A stretch of 64,000 nt of DNA from Brenneria bubanii (GTDB lineage Bacteria > Pseudomonadota > Gammaproteobacteria > Enterobacterales > Enterobacteriaceae), in NCBI RefSeq assembly GCF_022378355.1, contig NZ_JAKMAJ010000012.1, forward strand, positions 62,001 to 126,000. Direction: 5' to 3'. A program made the position numbers and the translations under genes. The notes under the pieces were generated by a model that saw only the letters and a list, made by a program, of their open reading frames with translations, was not told the origin of the DNA and made no database searches. Of the stretch, positions 8,932 to 15,955 are shown piece by piece. Every line of letters begins with the position of its first letter. The stretch's first letter is position 1.

Positions 8932-10227
8932 TTATTTCAGCTCAACGTCAATCATTGGGGGAATATAACCATAGTCAAACTCGCCGACCACGAAGGTCTG
9001 AACGCCTTTCAGTTTGATCTGCACCGTCGGGGCTTCGGTGCCGCCGATGCGGTAGGTATCATCGTCTTCGTCAACACCCGTTGGTACGGAATCAATGAAA
9101 GACGTCACCAGACCGTTAGGCATAACGTAGTGCGAGTAAGTCTGGAAAGGCTGAGAAGAAGGGTTGCCCAGCACCAAACCAGAGCCATTCAGGGGTACAT
9201 AAGGCCCGAACAGCTCTTCACTGACGAAACCGTATACGCCGTCAGGTCCGGTCAGACCATCGCCATAGGTGTATTTATGGCTGATGGTGAACAGGTAGTA
9301 TTTTTCGTCCTGGAAAACAAAATGCGGACGTTCCGTCTGGTCGTTAACGCCGACCGCGGTCACCAGCGGCGGCAACATTTCCCAGTCATCGCCATCTTCA
9401 TCACGACAAACCGCGATACCGACGCAGCCGGTTTGGTAGCGAGAATTGCCGACATCTTCATAGCCAGGAGGCACATCCCCAAGCTCGTCAGGGCCCACGA
9501 CATGGGAACCTCGCTCACCGGCGACGTTGCCTTCGAACAGCATATACAGCTTGCCGCTTTTCGGATCGCGGAACGGGCAAGGATCGCGGAAGCCCCAGTA
9601 AGGGTTCTGACTCTCGGTCTGATACATTTTACCGTCCGCTTCAAACAGGCTTTTAACCTTATTGAAGCCGACCATTTCCACCGCGTTTTCCGTCGTCACC
9701 ACGCGGCCGCGAACTTTGACGATGGTGGCGCCCGGCGTAACCGCGGTGTAGTACAGATCGATTTCACCGCTGTCGTTCAGCAGAATCGGCGTTCCCGCCC
9801 ATTCGCGCGTTGTCGGCGACACCCCGTCGGCCATGACGCGACCGCCCATGATCCAGTCTTTACCGGTACGCGAGTACCAGAAGTACATTTTTGCCCGACC
9901 GTGACGGTCGTTCCAGTCGCTGTCGATATCGTAATTTCCGTTTTCATCCAGATACTGCGGATCGGTTGGGTTACGGGAAGCCGTCAGGGTGAAAATAACC
10001 GACCAGCCGTTAACCGAGGCGATATTGCCGTCAAGATCACGCAGCGGCATGGTATCCCAGATAAAAACGTCATCGCTCATTACCGGGAAGTCCCCGCTGA
10101 CTAGCGGTTGGGTGGTGGTCGGATCGTCTTCCGTGACTTTCAGCGCATCGGCCCGCGACCAAATAGATGGTTTATACGGTTTCGTACTTTTCAGGGAGGT
10201 TTTTTTCACTTGATTAACTGTATTCAT
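8932..10227 (-). CDS. lsc: Levansucrase (GH68 fructosyltransferase)
   Basis: A 431-residue levansucrase that splits sucrose and polymerises fructose into levan, an extracellular polysaccharide. The catalytic triad can be placed by eye: nucleophile D58 (FIWDTMPL), transition-state stabiliser D215 (FRDPCPF) and acid/base E299 (DQTERPHF). Each is shifted by 12 from the positions I recall for the Erwinia amylovora enzyme, so this protein has about 12 extra N-terminal residues. There is no signal peptide, as in other Erwinia-type enzymes. The ATG at 10227 is chosen because it has an AAGAGAG ribosome binding site. The frame is open for another 82 codons upstream, but those encode no family sequence and contain terminator hairpins. 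The gene sits in the late-gene position of a phage-derived cassette (holin, Q and repressor upstream). Confidence 0.96.
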   Translation of the reverse strand: MNTVNQVKKTSLKSTKPYKPSIWSRADALKVTEDDPTTTQPLVSGDFPVMSDDVFIWDTMPLRDLDGNIASVNGWSVIFTLTASRNPTDPQYLDENGNYDIDSDWNDRHGRAKMYFWYSRTGKDWIMGGRVMADGVSPTTREWAGTPILLNDSGEIDLYYTAVTPGATIVKVRGRVVTTENAVEMVGFNKVKSLFEADGKMYQTESQNPYWGFRDPCPFRDPKSGKLYMLFEGNVAGERGSHVVGPDELGDVPPGYEDVGNSRYQTGCVGIAVCRDEDGDDWEMLPPLVTAVGVNDQTERPHFVFQDEKYYLFTISHKYTYGDGLTGPDGVYGFVSEELFGPYVPLNGSGLVLGNPSSQPFQTYSHYVMPNGLVTSFIDSVPTGVDEDDDTYRIGGTEAPTVQIKLKGVQTFVVGEFDYGYIPPMIDVELK

Positions 10228-10244
10228 AATATTTCTCTCTTGAT

Positions 10245-10298
10245 AAAAAAAAAACCAGCCCAGAAAATAAGGGTTAATTTCCTGATGACTGGTTTTTA
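10245..10298 (-). terminator. Terminator hairpin in the levansucrase leader
   Basis: On the minus strand AAAAACCAG pairs with CTGGTTTTT. An inner stem (TCAGGAAAT with ATTTTCTGG, including two G-T pairs) extends it, and a run of ten T follows. The T-run ends about 17 bases before the levansucrase ATG and abuts its ribosome binding site. No promoter can fit between them, so all levansucrase transcripts from upstream must cross this element. Confidence 0.8.
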
Positions 10299-10440
10299 TT
10301 GATGGATGGTTTTCACATAATGACAGGCATAGAAGTGCCCTTCCGTTAATACAACGGAAAACGTTTACTTTAGGATTCAACAAAAAAAGACTTCGTTTCA
10401 AATAGTTTTTATCATATAAATAATTTCTTGCACCTCCTTT
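10299..10440 (-). promoter_or_regulatory. Levansucrase leader region between two terminators
   Basis: This AT-rich stretch separates the holin terminator from the leader terminator. It contains a 7-bp inverted repeat, TTCCGTT-N5-AACGGAA (10341-10359), that could be an operator or an RNA hairpin. It also holds an isolated strong Shine-Dalgarno-like AAAGGAGGTG on the minus strand (around 10430-10440), 17 bases from the nearest ATG, which opens only a 5-codon ORF (MIKTI). I could not assign a convincing promoter. A levansucrase-specific promoter, if any, should lie here. Confidence 0.4.
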
Positions 10441-10497
10441 ATAAAAATCAAAAAAAAGAAAATAACTCATCAAGTAACAGCCATTACCTGATGAGTT
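10441..10497 (-). terminator. Intrinsic terminator directly after the holin gene
   Basis: On the minus strand a 14-bp stem with one G-T pair (AACTCATCAGGTAA with TTACTTGATGAGTT) and a 6-base loop is followed by ATTTTC and eight T. The stem begins at the holin stop codon. It should block read-through into levansucrase unless transcription is antiterminated. Confidence 0.85.
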
Positions 10498-10835
10498 TAT
10501 TTCTTATTCTTTTTATCACTATCTAAGCGGTCATTTAAAAACCTCAATATACCGCGACGAATATGTTCAACGCCGATGAAACCAATCATGCCGCCCAGTG
10601 CTGGCGTCAGCGTCTTGGGCAATGAAAAATACTCCAGAGACGAAACCGCCGTCAGCGTCAGCGCCCCGCAGAGCGCGCCTTCCAATAACATACGCTGCCA
10701 GCCGCCGCCGGTGTAGGCGACGCGAAGGATGGCGATAAAAATCGATAACAGCACCCCCCCCGTAGGGATATCACCGCGCCACCAGGCATGCATTAAGTCG
10801 TAAACACCGGCCCAACTGAAGATATTAATTTGCAT
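10497..10835 (-). CDS. Phage holin, lambda S type
   Basis: A 112-residue membrane protein with three predicted helices ([49 protein letters not shown]) and a highly charged C-terminal tail ([12 protein letters not shown]). This is the layout of class I lambda-type holins, which open lesions in the inner membrane at a set time. Lambda S is 105-107 residues and shows the same R-x-AYTGG / TGG-like loop and IGVEHI-like third helix. The ATG has the ribosome binding site AAGGG. It lies downstream of a Q-like antiterminator and upstream of levansucrase on the same strand. No endolysin or spanin gene follows, so it is an orphan holin. A role in releasing levansucrase is inference. Confidence 0.85.
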   Translation of the reverse strand: MQINIFSWAGVYDLMHAWWRGDIPTGGVLLSIFIAILRVAYTGGGWQRMLLEGALCGALTLTAVSSLEYFSLPKTLTPALGGMIGFIGVEHIRRGILRFLNDRLDSDKKNKK

Positions 10836-10908
10836 ATTTACCCTTTTGAAAAATTGATTAAGCCAATAAGAATTCTCTTATAAAAACCGTCAATAATAAA
10901 TACGACAC

Positions 10909-10967
10909 AAAAAAGCCCCGGTTTTATCCGAGGCTGAAATAAAAAAAGCCTGCTAAAAGCAGGCTTT
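10909..10967 (-). terminator. Tandem intrinsic terminators between Q and holin
   Basis: On the minus strand, two hairpins follow each other. The first has stem AAGCCTGCT/AGCAGGCTT, a 3-base loop and seven T (10941-10967). The second has stem AGCCTCGG/CCGGGGCT with one wobble and six T (10909-10935). In lambdoid phages a Q-dependent terminator occupies this place between the late promoter and the lysis genes. Confidence 0.85.
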
Positions 10968-11091
10968 GGAATTCATTTTATTTTTCGATGGGGCAATCAC
11001 TACATCGCCATCATGGGAATTAATTTAACCAATTTTGGACAAGAGCGCAAGCATTTATTTTAGGAAAAATTAAATTATTTCTTGGACATTA
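10968..11091 (-). promoter_or_regulatory. Probable phage late promoter / qut region
   Basis: The 124 bases between the Q stop codon and the tandem terminators occupy the position of lambda pR'. The stretch is AT-rich and contains GTCCAA twice. One possible promoter is TTGCGC, 17 bases, TAAATT on the minus strand, which matches consensus poorly, as expected for a Q-assisted late promoter. The call rests on position more than on sequence. Confidence 0.4.
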
Positions 11092-11787
11092 TTACTGAGG
11101 CGAGGTCACCGTTGAGAATAGTTTTTCTGCTGCCGTAGATTCCTGATAACACTGAGCAATAAGCGAGTCATAAAATACTTTCCAATTTCGTGACCATGTT
11201 CGCTGGGTTAAATCGGGCACCAGGGTTTTAATCACTTTATATACGGTAGCCGACTTGACGGGCTTCATACCGGATCCGCCGCAGCGGGGACAGAGTTTCT
11301 CGATTGTCACTCCCGCCGCCCGCGAAGCTTCCAGATCGGTCACCTTACCCCGCCCCTTGCAGCGACAACGATTCAGCGGATCGTCCGCGGTTCGGCTGTA
11401 CTCTTCCACCGCCATTTTGGCCATCAGCACGATGCAGTGCGCCATCTGTCGGCCCGCCGCTTTACCCACCCGCTTCGGCGCCTGTTTCATCGCAAACCGG
11501 GCGATGCCCTCGATAGCCTTGTTTTTTTCATCAGGGTCTTTGTTGTACTTGCTCAGAATGAGACTAAGCCCCAGCGCTTCGCGCGATTGAACAACCCCCA
11601 GCGCCAACAAAACATCGCTATAGCTGTCGCGCGAGCCTGAAGAAGAAGCGCTGCCCTTTTTAGCCTGACTGATAGGCCTGTTGCCGTTTTGCGGCCGGTA
11701 AGTATACGAAGGCGAAGCATCTTGGCATGTAAACATCAACGACGCTGATTTGGGGCCGCACAGGCTAAGCGCATGTTCAATCTTCAT
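11092..11787 (-). CDS. Phage antitermination protein Q (lambda type)
   Basis: A 231-residue late antiterminator. The C-terminal part resembles lambda Q strongly by eye (YKVIKTLVPDLTQRTWSRNWKVFYDSL, against lambda's YRAVTMLIPNLTQPTWSR...). In lambda, Q binds DNA at the late promoter, joins the paused RNA polymerase and lets it read through terminators. The zinc-binding region is visible as CRCKGRG ... CPRCGGSG. The first knuckle has one residue fewer between its cysteines than lambda's CRDCHGTG, which could weaken zinc binding. The start overlaps the stop of the upstream small ORF (ATGA) and has a GGAGG ribosome binding site. Tandem terminators, a holin and levansucrase lie downstream on the same strand. 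Confidence 0.92.
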   Translation of the reverse strand: MKIEHALSLCGPKSASLMFTCQDASPSYTYRPQNGNRPISQAKKGSASSSGSRDSYSDVLLALGVVQSREALGLSLILSKYNKDPDEKNKAIEGIARFAMKQAPKRVGKAAGRQMAHCIVLMAKMAVEEYSRTADDPLNRCRCKGRGKVTDLEASRAAGVTIEKLCPRCGGSGMKPVKSATVYKVIKTLVPDLTQRTWSRNWKVFYDSLIAQCYQESTAAEKLFSTVTSPQ

Positions 11788-12008
11788 CGTAGATCCTCCG
11801 TATAACGAACAGAAACGCGATGGCGTTTAAGCTCGCTTAATCGTGTAGATAGGCTGGGGCAAGGCGTCCACAGCGCTGTTGTATCCCTATAATGCTTATC
11901 TCCTTCTCCTTTTCGTCTTACCGATCCAAGCAGGCGAATGCCGGAATGTGGTCGGTTCAGGTAGCCGGATCTTGCTCGCAACGGACGTATTGTCGATTTA
12001 CGTTCCAT
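11784..12008 (-). CDS. Small phage-type protein of unknown function
   Basis: A 74-residue, very basic protein (many Arg/Lys) that I do not recognise. Reasons to accept it are a good ribosome binding site (AAAGGAAAG, 5 bases before ATG), a 4-base ATGA overlap with Q, and its position as the first gene of the operon. The C-terminal segment (SLSTRLSELKRHRVSVRY) could be the recognition part of a small winged-helix domain like those in phage HTH proteins, but the match is weak. It lies divergent from the repressor gene. Confidence 0.6.
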   Translation of the reverse strand: MERKSTIRPLRARSGYLNRPHSGIRLLGSVRRKGEGDKHYRDTTALWTPCPSLSTRLSELKRHRVSVRYTEDLR

Positions 12009-12117
12009 AGAGTCTTTCCTTTAAATCTTATGGTGAAATCATGTTGAACAGCCTTGGCGTACGGCCATCCTGCCTATGTGCATCGCCATGCGCCTAGTCA
12101 AAAATCCAGTCATTTTT

Positions 12118-12168
12118 TTGTTGATTTTATCATCCTTAAAGCAGACTATAGTCAACGTAGATCAACAA
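12118..12168. promoter_or_regulatory. Divergent promoter/operator region of the phage cassette
   Basis: The region between the repressor (+) and the Q operon (-) contains TTGTTGAT (12118-12125) and its exact inverse ATCAACAA (12161-12168), a central palindrome GACTATAGTC (12144-12153), and GTTGA direct repeats. A minus-strand promoter is plausible: TTGACT (12150-12155), 18 bases, GATAAA (12126-12131). On the plus strand TATAGT is a possible -10. Binding by the adjacent repressor is inference. Confidence 0.5.
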
Positions 12169-12214
12169 TACAACGAATAAATCCACACCATGTTTATTTT
12201 TTAAGTTGGTGCAA

Positions 12215-12913
12215 ATGACAGAGCTAACCGAACGCCTGCGCTACCTGATGCGCGAAGAGGGATTGAAACAAAAGGATTTAGCAGAAATTGTGGGCACATC
12301 ACCTCAAACCGTGAACAACTGGTTGAAACGAGGGAAGCTGAGCCGTGAGTCAGCCCAGGCCATCAATGAAAAAACCGGTTATTCACTCGACTGGTTGCTC
12401 AGTGGCATTGGTCATCCGAAACCAGAGAGCAGTAATTTCAAGGCATCCCGTTTGCACGTGACCGAATGGGAAAGCATTGATAACGATGACGATGAATTTG
12501 TGGAGGTTCCATTGTTAGGAGTCAGGCTATCAGCCGGAGGAGGGGCGTATGATATCGATGAAGATGAAGTGTATGCGCTTCCCTTTCGTACTCATACTTT
12601 AAGGCGGCTTGGTATCCGGGTAGAAGATACCCGCGTGGTTACCGTAATGGGCGATAGTATGGAGCCCAAGTTATCAGACGGCGATAAGGTTGCCGTCAAT
12701 CTGTCAGACAGGCAAATTCGGGATGGCAAAATGTACGCCATCCGAATGGGTGAACTGCAGCGCGTCAAAGCGCTGATCAAGCGCCCCGATGGCAGTATCA
12801 TCGTGCGTTCCTACAATCCGCTTTACGAAGATGAGATTGTGACCAAAGAACAGATCATCAATGGCGAACTGGCGGTTATCGGACGTGTCTGGTGGGTTTC
12901 GGCGCTAGTATAA
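12215..12913 (+). CDS. LexA/CI-like self-cleaving phage repressor
   Basis: A 232-residue repressor. The N-terminal helix-turn-helix (LKQKDLAEIVGTSPQTVNNWLKRGKL, residues 17-42) is followed by an S24-peptidase domain. The catalytic serine is S148 (GDSMEP) and the lysine K185 (QRVKAL); their spacing of 37 equals that of LexA. The probable cleavage site is A107-G108 (LSAGGG). Such repressors inactivate themselves when RecA is activated by DNA damage. The ATG at 12215 is chosen because the helix-turn-helix starts normally from it; an upstream TTG at 12206 in the same frame is possible, and neither has a strong ribosome binding site. It is divergent from the Q operon, which it presumably represses. 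Confidence 0.92.
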   Translation: MTELTERLRYLMREEGLKQKDLAEIVGTSPQTVNNWLKRGKLSRESAQAINEKTGYSLDWLLSGIGHPKPESSNFKASRLHVTEWESIDNDDDEFVEVPLLGVRLSAGGGAYDIDEDEVYALPFRTHTLRRLGIRVEDTRVVTVMGDSMEPKLSDGDKVAVNLSDRQIRDGKMYAIRMGELQRVKALIKRPDGSIIVRSYNPLYEDEIVTKEQIINGELAVIGRVWWVSALV

Positions 12914-13172
12914 AGGATTCGATCCCAGCGATCGACGCAAGCCGCGAATCGCAATTTTCGATCCAGAGGCCGCCTTGATTAACGCCAACCGCCATTCTCG
13001 CTAATCAGGAGCACATTCGCAGGCAAACTGTTATGAGCCTTGATGCGCGAGCGCTCAGCGCAGGAGCATGAGGCGATTTAATAAGGCGGCTCGCCATCAC
13101 TACGCGCATTGCCTGGCGACTTTCGTTGCGATAACGGCATAAGACCCATTGACGATCGGGGCGCAGCCCGTT

Positions 13173-13889
13173 TCAGCAACAAAGAAAGGTGGTAATGTCA
13201 TCGGGTCTTTGCAGATAGGTCCCGCGAAAACGGCGGCCGGCATGAAATTCTGACGTCAAATCAGTCAGCAGCTCCAGTTCAAAGCTCTGCCCGACGTTAT
13301 CCAGCGCGATCATTCTCGCATCAAAAAAATCGAAATAGTGCTTAATTTGGGGATACAGCGCCTTAAACAGGCTCTCTTTGGCAGAAAAATTTAGCGTCAA
13401 TAAGCGATGGAAGGAGTCATCCTGAGCGTTGAGCCAGCGATACTCTTCTTCATCGACCAGGCCCGGCCACAATTCCTGAGCGCGTTTTTCAGACATAAAT
13501 GTCTCAATGTCGACGCCGACACAGGGAAGATCGCGGCTGTGGATATGCGCGGCGCACAGTACGCTATTGACGTTATGGCTTAAGGAACCGGAAACATCGT
13601 CAGGCCACCGGGGAGACCGATCTTCAGCATTGTTGAGAATAAATCCCGCATAACCGAGCTTACTCAAAACCTGCTTCGCCAGGCAGCGGCCGGCCAGAAA
13701 CTCCGCCCGCCGCTTCGGCACCGAGCGAGCCAACATATCCGAAAATGGAATCTCGGCCTCGGCAAACAACGCGTCAGAATAGGCAGACAGATGGAAATAA
13801 CTGCGGGCGCTGAAGCCAGGGTATATAGCGCCATCTTTAGTCAGTGGAAATGTAATCCATTCAATTTCATCAATAAAAGCAGAAAGCAT
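13173..13889 (-). CDS. 4'-phosphopantetheinyl transferase (EntD type)
   Basis: A 238-residue enzyme that transfers the phosphopantetheine arm of CoA to carrier proteins of non-ribosomal peptide, polyketide or siderophore synthases. Diagnostic motifs are GSLSHN (near 100-105), the magnesium-binding GVDIE (near 124-128) and FSAKESLFKALYP (near 168-180). R-R-A-E-F-L-A-G-R in the N-terminal half is typical of the EntD branch. No synthase genes are in the window, so it stands alone and its partner is elsewhere. It follows the phage-derived cassette, separated by 259 bases with no recognisable gene. Confidence 0.92.
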   Translation of the reverse strand: MLSAFIDEIEWITFPLTKDGAIYPGFSARSYFHLSAYSDALFAEAEIPFSDMLARSVPKRRAEFLAGRCLAKQVLSKLGYAGFILNNAEDRSPRWPDDVSGSLSHNVNSVLCAAHIHSRDLPCVGVDIETFMSEKRAQELWPGLVDEEEYRWLNAQDDSFHRLLTLNFSAKESLFKALYPQIKHYFDFFDARMIALDNVGQSFELELLTDLTSEFHAGRRFRGTYLQRPDDITTFLCC

Positions 13890-13984
13890 GTCACTTTACT
13901 CTTGAAGGCGAAATTACTTTCAGGGCAATCCAGCACCTCAACCTTCAATGAATAATGGGCGGCTCCCCCCCATTATTGTTGCTA

Positions 13985-14225
13985 AATCAAGAACCATCAC
14001 AACGCGACAAAAACTGGCGATGCTGGCGCTCATCAGGCTGGAAAGCGCACCCGCCATTGCCGCTTTCCAACCGAACCGAGCAATGCCTTGACGCCGACTC
14101 GTGCCATGCCGCCCAGTCCTCCAATAAGAATAGCTACCGATGGCAGGTTAGCAAATCCATTAAACGCGATCGAAATAATCGCCCCGGAACGTTCAGATAA
14201 AATCGGCAAAACACTGGCCGCGTCA
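13985..14225 (-). pseudogene. Fragment of a nucleoside permease (NupC family)
   Basis: Reading on the minus strand, LSERSGAIISIAFNGFANL followed by PSVAILIGGLGGMA matches the C-terminal core of NupC-type concentrative nucleoside transporters (the GFAN...IGGLG motif). The rest of the roughly 400-residue gene is missing. After GVKALLGSV the frame breaks, and the expected continuation (KAAMAGALSSLMSASIASF) is found in another frame, so there is also a frameshift. It lies immediately before the yjjV-like gene on the same strand. It should be non-functional. Confidence 0.75.
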
Positions 14226-14228
14226 GGC

Positions 14229-15056
14229 TTAGCAATTCCTGGCTGGTAGTGCGAACAGACGAAGGCTGTTGTGGTAGATCGCACTGGCGATCTCATCGGC
14301 AGGTTCGGAACGTAGTTGGCAAAGCGTCTGAAAAACGGCGGCTATCCTTTCAGGCCTGTTCGGCTCTCCCTGATGGCCGCACACCGGCATATCCGGGGCA
14401 TCCGTTTCCAGAACCAGGCTATCGAGAGGCAAACGGGCAATCGCCTGGCGCGTCTTATTCGCCCGAGGATAGGTGATTGTACCGCCAACGCCAATATAAT
14501 AACCCAAGCGGACAAAGGCCTGCGCCTGCTCGAGACTTCCCGCAAACCCGTGAACCACGCCGGTACGCGGCACGTCCGTACGACGCAATAGCTGCGCGAG
14601 TCGATCGTGACTACGGCGTGAATGCAGAATGACGGGAAGATCATACGTTTTAGCCAGCCTGAGCTGAGCCTCAAGAAGCGAACATTGTCGCGCTAACTGC
14701 GGATCTTGCATATAAAGATCCAGCCCGATTTCACCTACCGCCGCCAGATTCGTCGAATGGTGACGCAGCTGGTGTTCCAGCAATGCCAGATCGGAATCAA
14801 GATGATGGGAGATATAGAGAGGATGTAGCCCAAGCGCGGCATAAACAGCGATGTGTTCGCATGCCAGTCGGAGCACGCGATCAAAATAGCGGGACTCAAC
14901 GGCCGGAATAACCATCCGCTCGACACCGGCCATAGCGGCCAGTCGCAAACTCGCCGCAGTATCCTCGCTGAACGGTGGGAAATCGAAATGGCAGTGCGTA
15001 TCAATAAATATATGACGGGAAAGGCTCTCCCCGGAAACGCGGTTCTCTGTGGTCAT
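14229..15056 (-). CDS. yjjV: TatD-family metal-dependent hydrolase YjjV
   Basis: A 275-residue putative metal-dependent DNase/hydrolase. Metal ligands are visible in FIDTHCHFDFPPF, VGEIGLDL, VILHSRRSHD, VVHGFAGS and LETDAPDMP. The sequence resembles E. coli YjjV more than TatD or YcfH (FDFPPFS, GVGGTITYPRA, RTGVVHGF). The ATG at 15056 is chosen because it leaves a short tail before the conserved FIDTHCHF; a longer form from 15131 would add 25 residues of no family similarity. In E. coli yjjV lies near ytjA and osmY, as here, with yjjU between them; yjjU is absent here. A nupC fragment follows downstream. Confidence 0.9.
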   Translation of the reverse strand: MTTENRVSGESLSRHIFIDTHCHFDFPPFSEDTAASLRLAAMAGVERMVIPAVESRYFDRVLRLACEHIAVYAALGLHPLYISHHLDSDLALLEHQLRHHSTNLAAVGEIGLDLYMQDPQLARQCSLLEAQLRLAKTYDLPVILHSRRSHDRLAQLLRRTDVPRTGVVHGFAGSLEQAQAFVRLGYYIGVGGTITYPRANKTRQAIARLPLDSLVLETDAPDMPVCGHQGEPNRPERIAAVFQTLCQLRSEPADEIASAIYHNSLRLFALPARNC

Positions 15057-15152
15057 CGCCTTGAGCACTATGATAAATTTATGGGGTAAAGCCACCCCGC
15101 TGATGCCGGCAATCCGGCAACAGAAACGCACAACAGCGTTAACTGTTTATCT

Positions 15153-15341
15153 TCAATGCAGGACGGTCTTCTCCGAGGAGGCTTTTTCGGACTCTTTACC
15201 GTAATCTTCTTGCAGCACGCCGGACAAATAACCATTGTTGCCTTCCAGCCATGCGCAATCACTATCAAACCATTCAGCCCACATCGCCCAGAAATTCCCT
15301 TTCCACTGCTTCCATTTGCCGACCACGATATCGCTATTCAC
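15153..15341 (-). CDS. CsbD-like general stress protein
   Basis: A 62-residue protein of the CsbD/YjbJ type: NSDIVVGKWKQWKGNFWAMWAEW, then LEGNNGYLSGVLQEDYGKESEKA, matches the family pattern of GxWKQ.KG followed by EG...L.G..QE.YG. Members are small, soluble stress-induced proteins of unknown mechanism. The GTG at 15341 is chosen because GGAGG lies 5 bases upstream; the ATG at 15362 has no ribosome binding site and would add seven unrelated residues. The tryptophan-rich middle (six Trp) is unusual for the family. It sits where yjjU is found in E. coli. Confidence 0.8.
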   Translation of the reverse strand: MNSDIVVGKWKQWKGNFWAMWAEWFDSDCAWLEGNNGYLSGVLQEDYGKESEKASSEKTVLH

Positions 15342-15585
15342 ACACACCTCCGCTATACCCAATACAACTCCGACGGGCTATCCTGCTTGTTTACAGAGGC
15401 CTGTGCCCGCGACGCTAAAAAACGCTCCCGGATTTTATTACCGGTCCCTTCCCTGAGACGCTTGCCGCACCTTGAAAAGAGACAAGGTAAATACTGTCGA
15501 AGATAAGCGAATACTACGGCTAACAGTGTGCTGATTAAATATGACAGCCAGATGGCATGGCTGTCTCTGTTTCCACTATTTGATT

Positions 15586-15747
15586 CTAGGGCCGTCTGCG
15601 GCCGGTGAAAAGACTTATCAGGAATAAAATGATCCCGACCACAAAGACGATTTTAGCCGCCCCTGCCGCTGTCCCCGCCAGTCCGCCAAAACCAAGGGCG
15701 GCGGCGATCAACGAAATCACTAAAAAGATAATTCCCCAACGTAACAT
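15586..15747 (-). CDS. ytjA: DUF1328 small membrane protein YtjA
   Basis: A 53-residue protein starting [20 protein letters not shown] and ending [11 protein letters not shown]. Two hydrophobic helices are joined by a glycine-rich turn ([15 protein letters not shown]), which is the complete DUF1328/YtjA family length. The ribosome binding site AAGGAG lies 6 bases before ATG. Its function is unknown; in E. coli it neighbours osmY as it does here. The gene is short and easily missed. Confidence 0.92.
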   Translation of the reverse strand: MLRWGIIFLVISLIAAALGFGGLAGTAAGAAKIVFVVGIILFLISLFTGRRRP

Positions 15748-15955
15748 ACGGGCTCCTTATCAGAAAACTGAACAACGGGGCGGCAATCGCAAGGCGTTAG
15801 CCTGATTGCATCCCCGCATTATGGAAGCAGTGCTTTGCTTTACAGATTATTGCGGGTTGTTTACCCAGGTAAACAACCCGCCTTGCTCGCCCTTACGTTC
15901 AAGGCGGGTGCGCGCTGTCGAGCGACTCGCGCTTTAAACCAACGGCATTGTCCCG

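Noticed and set aside
8917-10104. 395-codon plus-strand frame opposite levansucrase
   Set aside because: It is an antisense shadow of a GC-rich conserved gene; no family similarity and no good start.
10228-10473. Upstream extension of the levansucrase frame by 82 codons
   Set aside because: The added residues match no levansucrase, contain two terminator hairpins, and the start lacks a ribosome binding site; the ATG at 10227 has one and fits the family.
10497-12913. A complete inducible prophage
   Set aside because: Only repressor, small ORF, Q and holin are present; integrase, replication, head, tail and lysozyme genes are all missing.
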